Positions 24,015 through 34,249 of a stretch of DNA of 64,000 bases are shown here, piece by piece (positions within the stretch are counted from its first letter, which is position 1; every line of letters starts with the position of its first letter). The stretch comes from Actinomycetota bacterium (GTDB taxonomy: Bacteria > Actinomycetota > Thermoleophilia > BMS3ABIN01). A program made the position numbers and the translations under genes. Under the pieces are notes generated by a model. The model saw only the letters and a list, made by a program, of their open reading frames with translations. It ran no database searches and had not been told where the DNA came from. The stretch spans positions 182,733 to 246,732 of the forward strand of contig JACRMB010000005.1 in NCBI GenBank assembly GCA_016235065.1, read 5' to 3'.

Positions 24015-25136
24015 TTATTCCAGGAACTCCTTGAGCCGCTGGGACTCACGATAACTCTTTAGCTTCACCAGAGTTTTGGCCTCGATCTGGCGGATGCGCT
24101 CGCGGGTGACGCCGAACTTCTGGCCGACTTCTTCCAGGGTCCGAGGATGCTCGCCTTTGAGGCCGAAGCGCAGCTCTATGACCTTGCGCTCCCTATGGGT
24201 AAGACTGCCGAGGACTTCAGCCAGGTCTTCCTTCTGCATTATGTCCGAGACGGCGTCGCAAGGCGCAACAGCGTCACTGTCTTCGATGAAATCGCCGAGC
24301 TGGCTGTCTTCCTCTTCGCCTATCGGAGTTTCGAGCGATACCGGCTCCTGTGAGATCTTGAGGATCTCACGGACCTTTTCCGGAGTTGTGTCCATCTCCT
24401 TGGCGATCTCGAATGGGGTCGGCTCGCGGCCCTTATCCTGGAGCAGCTGGCGCTGGACCCGGATCAGTTTGTTGATAGTCTCCACCATGTGCACCGGGAT
24501 CCGGATAGTGCGGGCCTGGTCGGCGATGGCACGGGTGATCGCCTGCCTGATCCACCAGGTCGCATATGTGGAGAATTTGTAGCCCTTGCGATAGTCGAAC
24601 TTCTCTACCGCGCGTATCAGGCCTAGATTGCCTTCCTGGATCAGGTCCAGGAACAGCATGCCTCTGCCAACATAACGTTTGGCGATGCTTACCACGAGGC
24701 GCAGGTTCGCCTGGATGAGCTTACGCTTTGCCTCCATGTCCTGCCGCTCTATCCGCTTAGCGAGGGTTACTTCCTCTTCGGCCGTCAGCAGCGGCACCCG
24801 GCCGATCTCCTTGAGATACAGGCGCACCGGATCGCTGGTGGGCGTCTTTACCGTGAGGTCGAGCCGGTTCATGATCGCTTCTTCGTGTTCCTTGACGGCA
24901 GTCTCGTGGGCAAGGAGGAGTTCGTCTTCGTCTTCCACGACATCGATGTTCATGTCCAGGAACATCGCATAAATATTCTCGATCTGCTCGGTTGAGAGTT
25001 CGATATCCTGCAGGACGTCGGCCACTCGGTCTGAAGAGAGGAAGCCCTGCTCCCTTCCTTCGAGGAGCAGTTCCCGGACCTCGTCGATAGTCAGTTCATC
25101 TGTCTGGCTCATGCTGGTGTCTTCGGAATGGCTCAT
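24015..25136 (-). CDS. rpoD: Primary sigma factor RpoD/SigA
   Basis: 373-residue housekeeping sigma-70. It has a short region 1.1-like acidic N-terminus, region 1.2 ([18 protein letters not shown]), region 2 ([33 protein letters not shown], the -10-recognising [19 protein letters not shown]), region 3 ([16 protein letters not shown]) and region 4 ([26 protein letters not shown]). It overlaps dnaG by four bases, forming the dnaG-rpoD macromolecular-synthesis operon. Length is typical of Firmicutes or deep actinobacterial SigA, without the long N-terminal extension of mycobacteria. Confidence 0.97.
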   Translation of the reverse strand: MSHSEDTSMSQTDELTIDEVRELLLEGREQGFLSSDRVADVLQDIELSTEQIENIYAMFLDMNIDVVEDEDELLLAHETAVKEHEEAIMNRLDLTVKTPTSDPVRLYLKEIGRVPLLTAEEEVTLAKRIERQDMEAKRKLIQANLRLVVSIAKRYVGRGMLFLDLIQEGNLGLIRAVEKFDYRKGYKFSTYATWWIRQAITRAIADQARTIRIPVHMVETINKLIRVQRQLLQDKGREPTPFEIAKEMDTTPEKVREILKISQEPVSLETPIGEEEDSQLGDFIEDSDAVAPCDAVSDIMQKEDLAEVLGSLTHRERKVIELRFGLKGEHPRTLEEVGQKFGVTRERIRQIEAKTLVKLKSYRESQRLKEFLE

Positions 25137-26941
25137 GTGGTCTCGTAGGAACCTGACTGGATGAGTTTGAGGATCTCACGGCGGCGGGATTCCAGGCGAT
25201 AGAGCTCTGTGAGTCCGGCGTCGCTGCCACCCTCGCCGGCGTCTACTTTTTCGGTCCCGTTCGATATCCTCGATTTGAGTTCGTTGATCCGGCGGGACAA
25301 CTCCGATTCACAGAGTCTGAAATAATATTCGGGTAGAGCTTCGGGGGCTGATTCTTCAGTCTTGGATCTGATTACAAGTTCGGGGAAGATCTCTCGGGCC
25401 TTGCTGTCCATCGGCACTCGAGCCGCATCGATTCCAGACTCATCCGTACCGGCAACGAGCCTTTCCTTGATCCAGCCAAATGCGGATCGGTTGGTCTCAG
25501 TCGTGAAATGGGCGTCGGTCATCAGCTGCAAGTACCTTCTGGCCTCCCCTGGATTTGCCAGACACATGCTGAGAAAACTTCTCTCGGCAATCTCCTCGTG
25601 AGATAAAACCCGCTGTCTTGTCCCTCCATCTTCATCCTTATCGTTCAGAGGGGCTGACTCCATTAAGTATGCCACATTTTCCTGGCTAAGGCGGAGTCGA
25701 TCGGCGATGATCCTCAGCTGCTCGTCACGCTCAATGGTGCTTGATGCTCCTGATAATACCTGCTTCAGCGCTGAGAAGGCCCGCACCCTGCCCTGGGATG
25801 TTTCCAGGCCGGAAGCCGATAGCGTTGACTGGACCTGGTATTCTAGCAACGAGGGCGCACGGTCGGCAAGGTCGATGAATGCCTTGGCGCCATCTGCTGC
25901 GAGGGCCAGATCGGCCGGATCGCGGCCCTGGGGCATCTGGACGACCCGCACCGAGAGGTTCAGCCTTTTGGCGAGCTCGAGTGCGCGGAGCATGGCTTTC
26001 TGGCCGGCTGTATCGGCATCAAACGCCAGGAAGACATTTCGGGTGAACCTCGATATCTCACGGAGCTGCTGCTCGGTGAGCGCCGTGCCCATAGACGCCA
26101 CCGCGTTGGCTATACCCGCTTGGTGAAGCGCCAGAACGTCAGTATAACCCTCGACGATGAATACTCTGTCCTCTTTGGTTATTGCGGCCCGGGCGTTTCC
26201 CAGGCCGAAGACGAGGTTAGTCTTGTGATAGAGATCAGAGTCCGGCGAATTCAGGTACTTTGGCTTGCTTTCATCGAGGACGCGGGCGCCGAAACCGAGT
26301 ACCCTGCCGCGATGGTCGGTGAAAGGGAACATCAGGCGGCCACGGAAACGATCGTAAGCTCTGCCATCGCGCTCAAGAACAAGACCGGCTGCCATTAGTT
26401 CGTCCGGCTCATATCCCTTCGCGGCTGCCGCTTTAAGCAGGGAAGTGCCGGCCGCCGGCGCGAAACCCAGCCGGTACTCGCCGATTACCGGATCAAGGAA
26501 ACCACGGCTCTTGAGATAATCCCGGGCCCCGGCGGCAGAATCGGATTCGGTCATGAAACGGGAGTAATAGACGGCAGCCTGGTCGAGCAGCGCCAGCAGC
26601 CGATCGCGCTTTTCCCGCCGGTGCTCCTGCTCGGGGCTGCTCTCCTCGTATTGAAGGGTCACTCCGTATTTGTCACCGAGGGTCCTTACTGCATCAGCGA
26701 AATCCAGGCCTTCCTTCTTTTCCATGAAGGTGAAGACGTTGCCGCCTTCGCCACAGCCGAAGCAGTAGTAGAGTTTCTGTGCCGGGTCGACGGAGAACGA
26801 TGGCGTCTTCTCTCCATGGAAGGGACACCTGCCCATGTAGTTGGCGCCGCTTTTTTTAAGGGTTGTGTAGGGCGCAACGACTTCGAGCATGTCACAGGCG
26901 TCGAGAACCGCCTGGATGCTCGACTGTGCGATCAGCGCCAT
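25133..26941 (-). CDS. dnaG: DNA primase DnaG
   Basis: 602-residue replication primase. The N-terminal zinc finger is visible ([13 protein letters not shown] then YYCFGCG, ~38-65), then the RNA polymerase core and a Toprim domain with [17 protein letters not shown] and [13 protein letters not shown]-terminal helicase-interaction domain is less conserved. It is coupled to rpoD by an ATGA overlap and follows dgt on the same strand. All key motifs of a functional bacterial primase are present. Confidence 0.97.
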   Translation of the reverse strand: MALIAQSSIQAVLDACDMLEVVAPYTTLKKSGANYMGRCPFHGEKTPSFSVDPAQKLYYCFGCGEGGNVFTFMEKKEGLDFADAVRTLGDKYGVTLQYEESSPEQEHRREKRDRLLALLDQAAVYYSRFMTESDSAAGARDYLKSRGFLDPVIGEYRLGFAPAAGTSLLKAAAAKGYEPDELMAAGLVLERDGRAYDRFRGRLMFPFTDHRGRVLGFGARVLDESKPKYLNSPDSDLYHKTNLVFGLGNARAAITKEDRVFIVEGYTDVLALHQAGIANAVASMGTALTEQQLREISRFTRNVFLAFDADTAGQKAMLRALELAKRLNLSVRVVQMPQGRDPADLALAADGAKAFIDLADRAPSLLEYQVQSTLSASGLETSQGRVRAFSALKQVLSGASSTIERDEQLRIIADRLRLSQENVAYLMESAPLNDKDEDGGTRQRVLSHEEIAERSFLSMCLANPGEARRYLQLMTDAHFTTETNRSAFGWIKERLVAGTDESGIDAARVPMDSKAREIFPELVIRSKTEESAPEALPEYYFRLCESELSRRINELKSRISNGTEKVDAGEGGSDAGLTELYRLESRRREILKLIQSGSYETT

Positions 26942-27011
26942 ATCAGGATTCCATTTCCATTTGCAGGCAGGGCTGATTCAAGATCCAAGACCTGACCCGG
27001 GGCAGCGCCAT

Positions 27012-28031
27012 CTATAGATCCCATTCGCTGGGCAGGAACAGGTCCTTGAAGGTGCGGATGGCAAACCTGTCGGTCATGCCGGCGATATAATCGGTGACCT
27101 GCGCGGGCAGGTCATTTCCGGCGTCGTCATTCCAGGCAGGCAACAGGTCCGGATGAGCCAGGTAATATTCAAACAGGCTCTCAACCAGCCGGCTCACCCG
27201 CCGGGTCTCTCGCCGGTAAACGGAACCGATATAGACCCTTTCGAACAGGAACGACCTGAGGCTGTCCATAGCCTCTTTCATTTTGCTGCTCTGTACCACT
27301 TCACCCTGCTCCCAGCTGGAGTCGACCAGGTCGTGGACCAGGGCGTCGATGCGCTGGCTGCTGGTTTCGCCGAGCAGGGCGATCTCCTGCCGGGGAAGGT
27401 CTTCCGATATGATGATGCCGGACCTCAGGGCGTCATCGATGTCGTGATTTATGTAGGCGACCCGGTCGGCGATGCGGACGATACGGCCCTCAAGCGTCGA
27501 CGGCAGATCGGGTCCTGTGTGGTTCAGGATACCATCCTCGACTTCCCGGCAAAGATTCAAGCCTCTCCCCTCCCCCTCCAGTTTCTGCACCACCCGCAGG
27601 CTCTGGCGGTTGTGTTCGAAACGGCGGCCGGTACGCTTCTGCAGCGAAACGCTCAGAGCTTCCTCGCCTATGTGGCCGAAGGGTGTATGACCGAGATCGT
27701 GGCCAAGGCTGATCGCCTCGGCAAGGTCCTCGTTCAGACGCAGGGACCGGGCTGCTGTACGCGAGATGCCTGAGACTTCCAGCGTGTGGGTGAGGCGGGT
27801 ACGGTAATGGTCGCCCTCGGGGGCGATGAAGACCTGGGTCTTGTGCTTGAGCCGCCTGAAACTCTTGCTGTGGACGATGCGGTCGCGATCACGCTGGAAG
27901 CAGGTCCTTAGCGAGCAGGATTCCTCCGCGACGGTTCGGCCCAGGCTGTCAGCCGCTTTCACGGCATGGCTGGAGAGGTTTTCTTCCTCCCACTTCACGG
28001 TGATGGATGCGGCTGTCGGCTTCGAGCTCAT
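27012..28031 (-). CDS. dgt: Deoxyguanosinetriphosphate triphosphohydrolase-like HD protein
   Basis: 339-residue HD-domain dNTPase that removes triphosphate from dNTPs. Motifs are RDRIVHSKSFRRLKHKTQVF, TRLTHTLEVSGISRTAAR (the first His), the metal-binding HDLGHTPFGHIGEEAL, and RIADRVAYINHDIDDA with the final Asp. Placement upstream of dnaG is conserved in many Gram-positives. There is no Shine-Dalgarno, and a TATAAT box ends only 10 bases before the ATG, so the message may be leaderless. Confidence 0.93.
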   Translation of the reverse strand: MSSKPTAASITVKWEEENLSSHAVKAADSLGRTVAEESCSLRTCFQRDRDRIVHSKSFRRLKHKTQVFIAPEGDHYRTRLTHTLEVSGISRTAARSLRLNEDLAEAISLGHDLGHTPFGHIGEEALSVSLQKRTGRRFEHNRQSLRVVQKLEGEGRGLNLCREVEDGILNHTGPDLPSTLEGRIVRIADRVAYINHDIDDALRSGIIISEDLPRQEIALLGETSSQRIDALVHDLVDSSWEQGEVVQSSKMKEAMDSLRSFLFERVYIGSVYRRETRRVSRLVESLFEYYLAHPDLLPAWNDDAGNDLPAQVTDYIAGMTDRFAIRTFKDLFLPSEWDL

Positions 28032-28140
28032 CAGGCTTAGAATTATAACCCACTTTCCGGACGGAACTGGCCGGTAAAGGACAGGTGAAGTCCGGTCTGT
28101 CGAAATCGGCCGGTTATCTACACCGCAGGCTGGTTCTGAC

Positions 28141-28169
28141 TAAACAGGCCGGGCTTGTGGCCCGGCCTG
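28141..28169 (-). terminator. Terminator after ppdK
   Basis: On the minus strand, CAGGCCGGGC-CACAA-GCCCGGCCTG forms a perfect 10-bp stem followed by TTTA. It lies ~85 bases after the ppdK stop. The U-tract is short, so efficiency is uncertain. Confidence 0.6.
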
Positions 28170-28253
28170 CTATCAGTACGATATTCTGGCGCTGCTATGC
28201 GGAACGTCTCTCACTGACCGATCGCGCGGCCGATGCTCAAGCCGGCCGTCGCG

Positions 28254-30920
28254 TCAGGCGGTCGTATAGACCATCGCCTTCTCTTCCAGCACCGCCTGGG
28301 CTGCAGCCAGCCGCGCCAGTGGAACCCGGTAAGGAGAGCAGCTGACATAGTTAAGGCCGGCCCGGTGGCAGAACTTGACGCTCTCAGGCTCGCCACCATG
28401 CTCGCCGCAGACGCCTAGTTTGATGTTCGGCTTCTTCTCACGACTGAGGCCCACAGCGATCTCGACCAGCTTGCCGACACCGTTCACGTCTATGGTCTCG
28501 AAGGGGTTGTTCTTGATGATGCCCTCTTCGAGGTAATAGGTGAGGAACTTGCCCTCGGCGTCGTCCCTCGAGAATCCGAGAGCAGTCTGGGTCAGGTCGT
28601 TGGTTCCGAAGCTGAAGAAGTCGGCGTAGTCGGAGATATGGTCGGCGGTTAGAGCTGCGCGAGGCAACTCGATCATCGTTCCCACCAGGTAGTCGATGCT
28701 GACACCAGCACTGGCGAGGACATCGTCACACGCCTTGACTGTCAGTTCCCGCATGAGGTGCAGCTCTTCGGCGTAACCTACCAGCGGGATCATGATCTCC
28801 ACCAGCGGCGCGTCGCCCATCTTCTTCTGGACCGCAACTGCAGCCAGCATGATGGCGCGCACCTGCATCTCGTATATCTCCGGCCACTGGATTCCGAGGC
28901 GGCAGCCGCGGGTACCCAGCATCGGGTTCATCTCCTTGAGCGAACGGACCCGGGTGGCCAGTTCTTCCTTTGTGGCTATCTCGGCTTCGCTGGCGCCTGT
29001 CAGTTTGGCGCGCTCCAGCTCGACCATCAGTTCAGTGTAATCAGGAAGGAACTCGTGCAGCGGCGGATCGAGCAGCCGGATGGTAACCGGCAGGCCGTGC
29101 ATGGCCTCGAAGATGTCCTCAAAATCGCCCTGCTGCATCGGCAGGAGCTGTGCCAGGGCGGCGGCGCGGGCTTCCTTGTCTTCCGCCAGGATCATCTTGC
29201 GGACGATCGGCAGACGGTCCTCAGCCATGAACATATGCTCGGTACGGCAGAGACCTATGCCCTGGGCGCCGAATTCGCGTGCCTTCTCGGCGTCTTCGGG
29301 AGTGTCGGCGTTTGTGCGGACGGACATGGTGCGGATCTCGTCGGCCCAGCCGACGATGGCCTGGAAATTCTCGTTTATCTGAGGCGGCACCAGGTCCACG
29401 GCGCCGAGGATCACCTTGCCGGTGGTGCCGTCGATGGTGAGGATGTCGCCTTCGCTTACCGTTACACCATTGACGGTGAACTGTTTATCCTTCTCGGAGA
29501 TATTCACCTGGTCAGCGCCGCAGACTGCGGGTTTGCCCATGCCGCGGGCGACGACCGCCGCGTGGCTGGTCATGCCGCCATGGGAGGTGAGGACGCCCTC
29601 GGCATTGATGAGGCCGTGGATGTCGTCGGGGCTGGTCTCCCAGCGCACGAGGATGACGGCCTCGCCGGCTTTTCCGCGCTCGGCGGCCGTGTCAGCGTCG
29701 AACACGACCTTGCCCACGGCAGCGCCCGGAGAGGCGTTCAGGCCCTGCGTCAGGGCTTCATAAGTCTGGCTGGGATCGATCATCGGGTGCAGCAGCTGGT
29801 CCAGCTGGCCCGGGTCGATCTTGGCGACGGCCTGCTCGCGGGTGATCAGACCTTCTTCCACCAGGTCTGAAGCGATCTTGACTGCGGCGGCGGCAGTGCG
29901 CTTGCCGTCGCGGGTCTGGAGCATGTAGAGCTTGTCCTGCTCGATGGTGAACTCGATGTCCTCCATCTCGCGGTAGTGCTGTTCGAGCTTCTGCATGACG
30001 CCGGTGAGTTCTGCGAAGACGGATGGCATCTCGGCCTCCATCTCCGCGAGTTTCTTGGTCTTACGGATGCCGGCGACAACGTCTTCACCCTGGGCGTTTG
30101 TGAGGTAGTCGCCGAAGATCTCTTTCTCGCCGGTGGAGGGGTTGCGCGTGAAGGCGACTCCGGTGCCTGAATCATCACCCATGTTACCGAAGACCATCAG
30201 CTGCACGTTGACAGCGGTACCCAGGTCGTCGGAGATATTGTAATGCCGACGGTAAGTGACTGCGCGTGGGTTGCCCCAGCTGCGGAACACTGCCTGGATG
30301 GATAGCTCCAGCTGTTCGCGGGGCTCGCTCGGAAAGGAGCGGCCGGTCTCTTTTTCCAGGATCTTTTTGAAGTCCTCCACCAGAAGCCTCAGCTGGTCGG
30401 GATTCAGTTCGTTATCGAACTTGACGCCAGCCTCGTCGCGCCTGGCGGTGATGGCGTCCTCGAAGAGCTGGCCTTCCACTTCCATCACTACCTTGCCGAA
30501 CATCTGGATGAAGCGGCGGTAGGCATCCCAGGCGAAACGGTCGTCACCTGTCTTCTTGGCCAGGCCGAGTACGGAATCGTCGTTGAGTCCCAGGTTCAGG
30601 ACCGTATCCATCATGCCCGGCATGCTGAACTTGGCGCCGGAACGGACGCTGACCAGCAGCGGGTTCTCGGGGTCGCCGAGCGTCTTGCCGGTCGCTTCCT
30701 CGAGTCTGGTCAAGTGGGTTTCGATCTCGGCATCAAGGCCCTCGGGGAACTGGTTACCCTGCTTGCCATATGCGATGCAGGCCTCGGTGGTGATGGTGAA
30801 TCCGTCAGGCACCGGAATGCCCATAGAGGTCATCTCGGCCAGGTTTGCGCCCTTGCCCCCGAGGAGGTCCTTCATCTCCTTGGAGCCCTCAGAGAAATCG
30901 TAAACGTATTTCTTGCTCAT
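28254..30920 (-). CDS. ppdK: Pyruvate, phosphate dikinase
   Basis: Interconverts pyruvate + ATP + Pi and PEP + AMP + PPi. The 888 residues show the nucleotide-binding N-domain (LLGGKGANLAEMTSMGIPVP, then SMPGMMDTVLNLG), the phospho-His swivelling domain TSHGGMTSHAAVVARGMGKPAVCG, and the C-terminal PEP barrel (FGTNDLTQTALGFSRDD, GVCGEHGG). In anaerobes it serves as a PPi-linked glycolytic or gluconeogenic step. The start is supported by GGGAGG 7 bases upstream. Its place between glyS and dgt is also seen in several Clostridia. Confidence 0.97.
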   Translation of the reverse strand: MSKKYVYDFSEGSKEMKDLLGGKGANLAEMTSMGIPVPDGFTITTEACIAYGKQGNQFPEGLDAEIETHLTRLEEATGKTLGDPENPLLVSVRSGAKFSMPGMMDTVLNLGLNDDSVLGLAKKTGDDRFAWDAYRRFIQMFGKVVMEVEGQLFEDAITARRDEAGVKFDNELNPDQLRLLVEDFKKILEKETGRSFPSEPREQLELSIQAVFRSWGNPRAVTYRRHYNISDDLGTAVNVQLMVFGNMGDDSGTGVAFTRNPSTGEKEIFGDYLTNAQGEDVVAGIRKTKKLAEMEAEMPSVFAELTGVMQKLEQHYREMEDIEFTIEQDKLYMLQTRDGKRTAAAAVKIASDLVEEGLITREQAVAKIDPGQLDQLLHPMIDPSQTYEALTQGLNASPGAAVGKVVFDADTAAERGKAGEAVILVRWETSPDDIHGLINAEGVLTSHGGMTSHAAVVARGMGKPAVCGADQVNISEKDKQFTVNGVTVSEGDILTIDGTTGKVILGAVDLVPPQINENFQAIVGWADEIRTMSVRTNADTPEDAEKAREFGAQGIGLCRTEHMFMAEDRLPIVRKMILAEDKEARAAALAQLLPMQQGDFEDIFEAMHGLPVTIRLLDPPLHEFLPDYTELMVELERAKLTGASEAEIATKEELATRVRSLKEMNPMLGTRGCRLGIQWPEIYEMQVRAIMLAAVAVQKKMGDAPLVEIMIPLVGYAEELHLMRELTVKACDDVLASAGVSIDYLVGTMIELPRAALTADHISDYADFFSFGTNDLTQTALGFSRDDAEGKFLTYYLEEGIIKNNPFETIDVNGVGKLVEIAVGLSREKKPNIKLGVCGEHGGEPESVKFCHRAGLNYVSCSPYRVPLARLAAAQAVLEEKAMVYTTA

Positions 30921-30953
30921 GCAATTCCTCCCAAATCATTTACATTTAGAAAT

Positions 30954-31023
30954 TAAGTAATGTGTCCCTTTAACTACCAGATAAGTAATGTGTCCCGCAG
31001 GGGCAAAGTCCCGCAGGGGCAAA
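30954..31023. repeat. Intergenic repeat with ATGTGTCCC units, copy B
   Basis: TAAGTAATGTGTCCC occurs at 30954-30968 and again at 30982-30996. The block ATGTGTCCCTTTAA, 8 bases, TAAGTAATGTGTCCC has the same spacing as copy A at 4079-4115. A perfect direct repeat of CCCGCAGGGGCAAA follows (30994-31007 and 31010-31023). It sits between glyS and ppdK. Confidence 0.7.
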
Positions 31024-31101
31024 AGTGTATCGCAAGAATCGTGTTTAGGCTATACCCCGGCATTAAGCTTCCCCGAAAGCTTCCAGCGGTCTTGCTTATG
31101 G

Positions 31102-33255
31102 CTAGCTGCCCGCCATATCATCCAGCCCGGACTTCGGGGCGGCGGCGACACGCATGGGATCACCCAGCGCCAGCAGCATATCGGCGACTTTTGTCAGCAG
31201 TGCCAGGCGGTTGTTGCGCACTTTTTCGTCTTCAGCCATCACCATCACAGCGTCGAAGAAACTGTCTACCGCGGGACGGATGCCGGCTGCCAGAGCCAGG
31301 GCCCGGCTGTAATCACGTGCCACGACCTGCTCTTCAAGGGCGGGAGCGATGGCGTTGAGCGCAGCGAAGAGAGCGCCCTCGGTTTCATCCTCGAACAGGG
31401 CTTCGTCGATAGTTGCTTCAGCAAATCCCTCTCCGGCCTTGTCGGCGATTTTTTTACTGCGGAAGAAGGCAGTGTGCAGGTCCTCGAATTCGGGGGTCCG
31501 GCGGAATTTTTCGAGCGCCTCTGCGAGCGCGACGAACCTCAAAGTGCTGCCGACGCCGGCAGCACGGGCGCCCTCGGCTACTTCTACCGGCATGCCCGTG
31601 TCCACCAGGCGGTTCTGGACCCTGTCGAGGATGAATTCGATGGCTCTGACTACGACCTGCTCGTCCTGGTCAACGTCAGCGCCCTGCTCGATGTAAAGGG
31701 CGGCCGCGGTGGCAAGCAGGGTCTGCAGCTCAAAATCGAACTCGTAGCGGCTGGATATCTCTGCAACACCGGCAGCTGCGCGCCTGATGCCGTAAGGATC
31801 GCGCGAACCGGTGGGAACCTCGTTCACGGAGAATGCTCCCATTATGCTGTCGATCCTGTCAGCTATGGCAAGCACTGCCCCGGCTGTCGTATCCGGAATC
31901 GGCCCGCCGGCGATCTCTGGCAGGAAGTGCTGCTCCACCGCAATGCAGACGTCGGCGGGATAACCTTCCAGGTTGGCGTAGACGGAACCGATGTAGCCTT
32001 CCAGATCGGCGAATTCCTGGACCATGATGCTCACCTGGTCAGCCTTGGCCAGGCGGGCGGCGGCGGAGGCAGGACGCAGATCATTTTCATCAAGGGCGAC
32101 CAGTTCTGCGAAATACTTCACCAGTGACTCGAGGCGGGCCGTCTTGTCAGCAAGCGAGCCCAGACGTCGGTGGAAGACTACCTTGTCGAGACTTCCGGCC
32201 ATCTTCTCGATGCCGGTGTCGAGATCTTTGTCAAAGGAGAACTCGGCGTCTTCGATCCTGCCTTCGAGGACCCGCTCGTTGCCGGCGGTGATCTCGGGAG
32301 CCGCAGCCGGATCGCCGTTCATCACATAAAGGAAGCCGGCCTTCAGCGAGCCGTCTTCAGCGGTCAGCGGGAAGTACCTCTGATGGGACTGCATGCAGGT
32401 GGTCAGCACCCTGGGTGGCAGCCGCAGGTGGCTTTCGGCGAAGTCGCCGGCGTGGACGCTGGGATTCTCTACCAGATAGATGACTTCTTCCAGCTCGCCG
32501 GCGGGGTCTATGAATGATGCTCCGCGCTTGCCCGCTTCCAGCGCCAGCCCTTCAAGGATAACCCGGCGCCGCTCCTCCTGATCCACGGTGACCCTCGCAT
32601 CGGAAAGCTGGTCCCGATATGTTGAAGCAGATTCTATGACCAGGTCGTGGCTGTAGAGGAATCGGTGGCCGCGGCTGACGTCGCCACACTCGATTCCGGC
32701 AGCCTGAAACTTTATCGTCTCATCGCCGAATTTGGCGGCGAGCCAGCGCACGGGACGCGAAAACCGCAGGTCGTCGCTGTTCCAGCGCATGGTTTTGGGA
32801 AAGTTTATTCCGTGCAGGAGCTCACGGCAGATATCCGGGAGAAGCTCGACGGCAGGGCGTCCTTCCTCGCGGCGCACAGCGAAGACGAACTGCTGGCCTT
32901 CGTGGTCCCGGACTTCGAGATCTTCGACGGCGACACCCTTGGCCCTGGCAAAACCCTCGCAAGCCTTCGTCGGTTTGCCTTCCTCGTCGTACGCCTTCGA
33001 CGCCGCCGGGCCACGGTCGACGATCTCGCGAGCGTTCTGCATCGAAGACAGGCCGTCAATGAAGATGGTTATGCGCCTGGGGGTGACCCAGACAGATATG
33101 CCGGCAGGATCGACATCGATATGGTTATGGGAGAAAAGCCTCTCCGCTAGCGGGCCTGCCTGCTTCGCCGCTGAGCGGGCGGCTGCGGCCGGCAGCTCTT
33201 CGGTCCCGATCTCGAAGAGGAAGTCCCTGACTGCAACTGTCTGCTTGCCGGCCAT
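31102..33255 (-). CDS. glyS: Glycyl-tRNA synthetase beta subunit
   Basis: 717-residue beta chain of the alpha2-beta2 GlyRS. It starts [23 protein letters not shown], the standard beta-subunit opening, and contains GINFPKTMRWNSDDLRFSRPVRWLA-type and HQRYFPL regions, an HD-like core and a C-terminal DALR-type anticodon-binding domain. The start at 33255 overlaps the glyQ stop (TGATG); the frame is open to 33459 but that part lies within glyQ. The split GlyRS is common in Firmicutes and Proteobacteria but not in mainstream Actinobacteria, which use the single-chain form. Confidence 0.96.
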   Translation of the reverse strand: MAGKQTVAVRDFLFEIGTEELPAAAARSAAKQAGPLAERLFSHNHIDVDPAGISVWVTPRRITIFIDGLSSMQNAREIVDRGPAASKAYDEEGKPTKACEGFARAKGVAVEDLEVRDHEGQQFVFAVRREEGRPAVELLPDICRELLHGINFPKTMRWNSDDLRFSRPVRWLAAKFGDETIKFQAAGIECGDVSRGHRFLYSHDLVIESASTYRDQLSDARVTVDQEERRRVILEGLALEAGKRGASFIDPAGELEEVIYLVENPSVHAGDFAESHLRLPPRVLTTCMQSHQRYFPLTAEDGSLKAGFLYVMNGDPAAAPEITAGNERVLEGRIEDAEFSFDKDLDTGIEKMAGSLDKVVFHRRLGSLADKTARLESLVKYFAELVALDENDLRPASAAARLAKADQVSIMVQEFADLEGYIGSVYANLEGYPADVCIAVEQHFLPEIAGGPIPDTTAGAVLAIADRIDSIMGAFSVNEVPTGSRDPYGIRRAAAGVAEISSRYEFDFELQTLLATAAALYIEQGADVDQDEQVVVRAIEFILDRVQNRLVDTGMPVEVAEGARAAGVGSTLRFVALAEALEKFRRTPEFEDLHTAFFRSKKIADKAGEGFAEATIDEALFEDETEGALFAALNAIAPALEEQVVARDYSRALALAAGIRPAVDSFFDAVMVMAEDEKVRNNRLALLTKVADMLLALGDPMRVAAAPKSGLDDMAGS

Positions 33256-34127
33256 CACTCTTCTTCCTCCTCGGGACCAAGGTGCTGAAGGTACATCTCG
33301 GCGCAGCGCCGGGCGAGGTTCCGGACCCTGGCGATGTAACCGGTGCGGTCGGTGACGCTGATGACCCCGCGCGCGTCGAGCAGGTTGAATGCGTGCGAAC
33401 ACTTGAGCACATAATCGTAGCCGGGCAGCGGTAGACCCGCCGCGAGGCACAGTTCGCATTCCTGCTCGTAATCGGTGAAGTGGGAGAACAGCAGCGCAGT
33501 GTCTGCGGTCTCGAAGTTATACTTCGACCACTGGGCTTCGTTCTTCTGGTAGACATCGCCATAAGTGACTCCGTCAGTCCAGACAAGGTCGTAGACGCTG
33601 TTCTTCTTCTGAAGGTACATGGCGATGCGCTCGAGACCATAGGTGATCTCGACGGATACCGGATCCAGGTCGATGCCGCCTACCTGCTGAAAATAGGTGA
33701 ACTGGGTCGCCTCCATACCGTCGATCCAGACTTCCCAGCCAAGACCCCAGGCTCCGAGGGTCGGCCCCTCCCAGTCGTCCTCGACGAAACGGATGTCGTG
33801 AGCGGCAAGGTCGACGCCCAGCTCTGCCAGGGATTTCAGATAGAGGTCCTGGACGTCGGCCGGGGCGGGTTTGAGTATCACCTGGAACTGATAATAGTGA
33901 GACAGCCTGTACGGGTTCTCGCCGTAGCGGCCGTCCGTCGGCCGGATGGAGGGTTCCAAATAGGCGACACGCCAGGGTTCGGCGTCGAGACAGCGTAAAA
34001 AAGTGGCAGGATTGAAGGTGCCGGCGCCCACTTCTGTGTGGTATGGCTGCATGATGACACAGCCCTGCGCGGCCCAGTAATTCTGCAGGGTCAGTATAAT
34101 ATTCTGGAACGTGGGAAAGTCGTTCAA
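33255..34127 (-). CDS. glyQ: Glycyl-tRNA synthetase alpha subunit
   Basis: 290-residue catalytic subunit. It contains the class II motifs of bacterial Gly[69 protein letters not shown], and the C-terminal [19 protein letters not shown]. It is coupled to glyS by overlapping stop and start. Together they attach glycine to tRNA-Gly. Confidence 0.97.
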   Translation of the reverse strand: MNDFPTFQNIILTLQNYWAAQGCVIMQPYHTEVGAGTFNPATFLRCLDAEPWRVAYLEPSIRPTDGRYGENPYRLSHYYQFQVILKPAPADVQDLYLKSLAELGVDLAAHDIRFVEDDWEGPTLGAWGLGWEVWIDGMEATQFTYFQQVGGIDLDPVSVEITYGLERIAMYLQKKNSVYDLVWTDGVTYGDVYQKNEAQWSKYNFETADTALLFSHFTDYEQECELCLAAGLPLPGYDYVLKCSHAFNLLDARGVISVTDRTGYIARVRNLARRCAEMYLQHLGPEEEEE

Positions 34128-34249
34128 GGCGGGGAGTAATTCTATAGAAAGCAGGAATAATTAACAAGAGACTGCTCTCCGGCACCGTGATACAATAAAT
34201 CCATGGTGGGTGGATACCAAAAATCGCGACAAGTGGATAACAGAGAATA

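Noticed and set aside
28758..29870. 370-codon plus-strand ORF antisense to ppdK
   Set aside because: It is a GC-rich shadow of the certain ppdK gene, with no family motifs.
33255..33459. N-terminal extension of glyS
   Set aside because: Those 68 codons lie within glyQ in another frame and are Arg/Pro-rich noise; the coupled ATG at 33255 fits the family.
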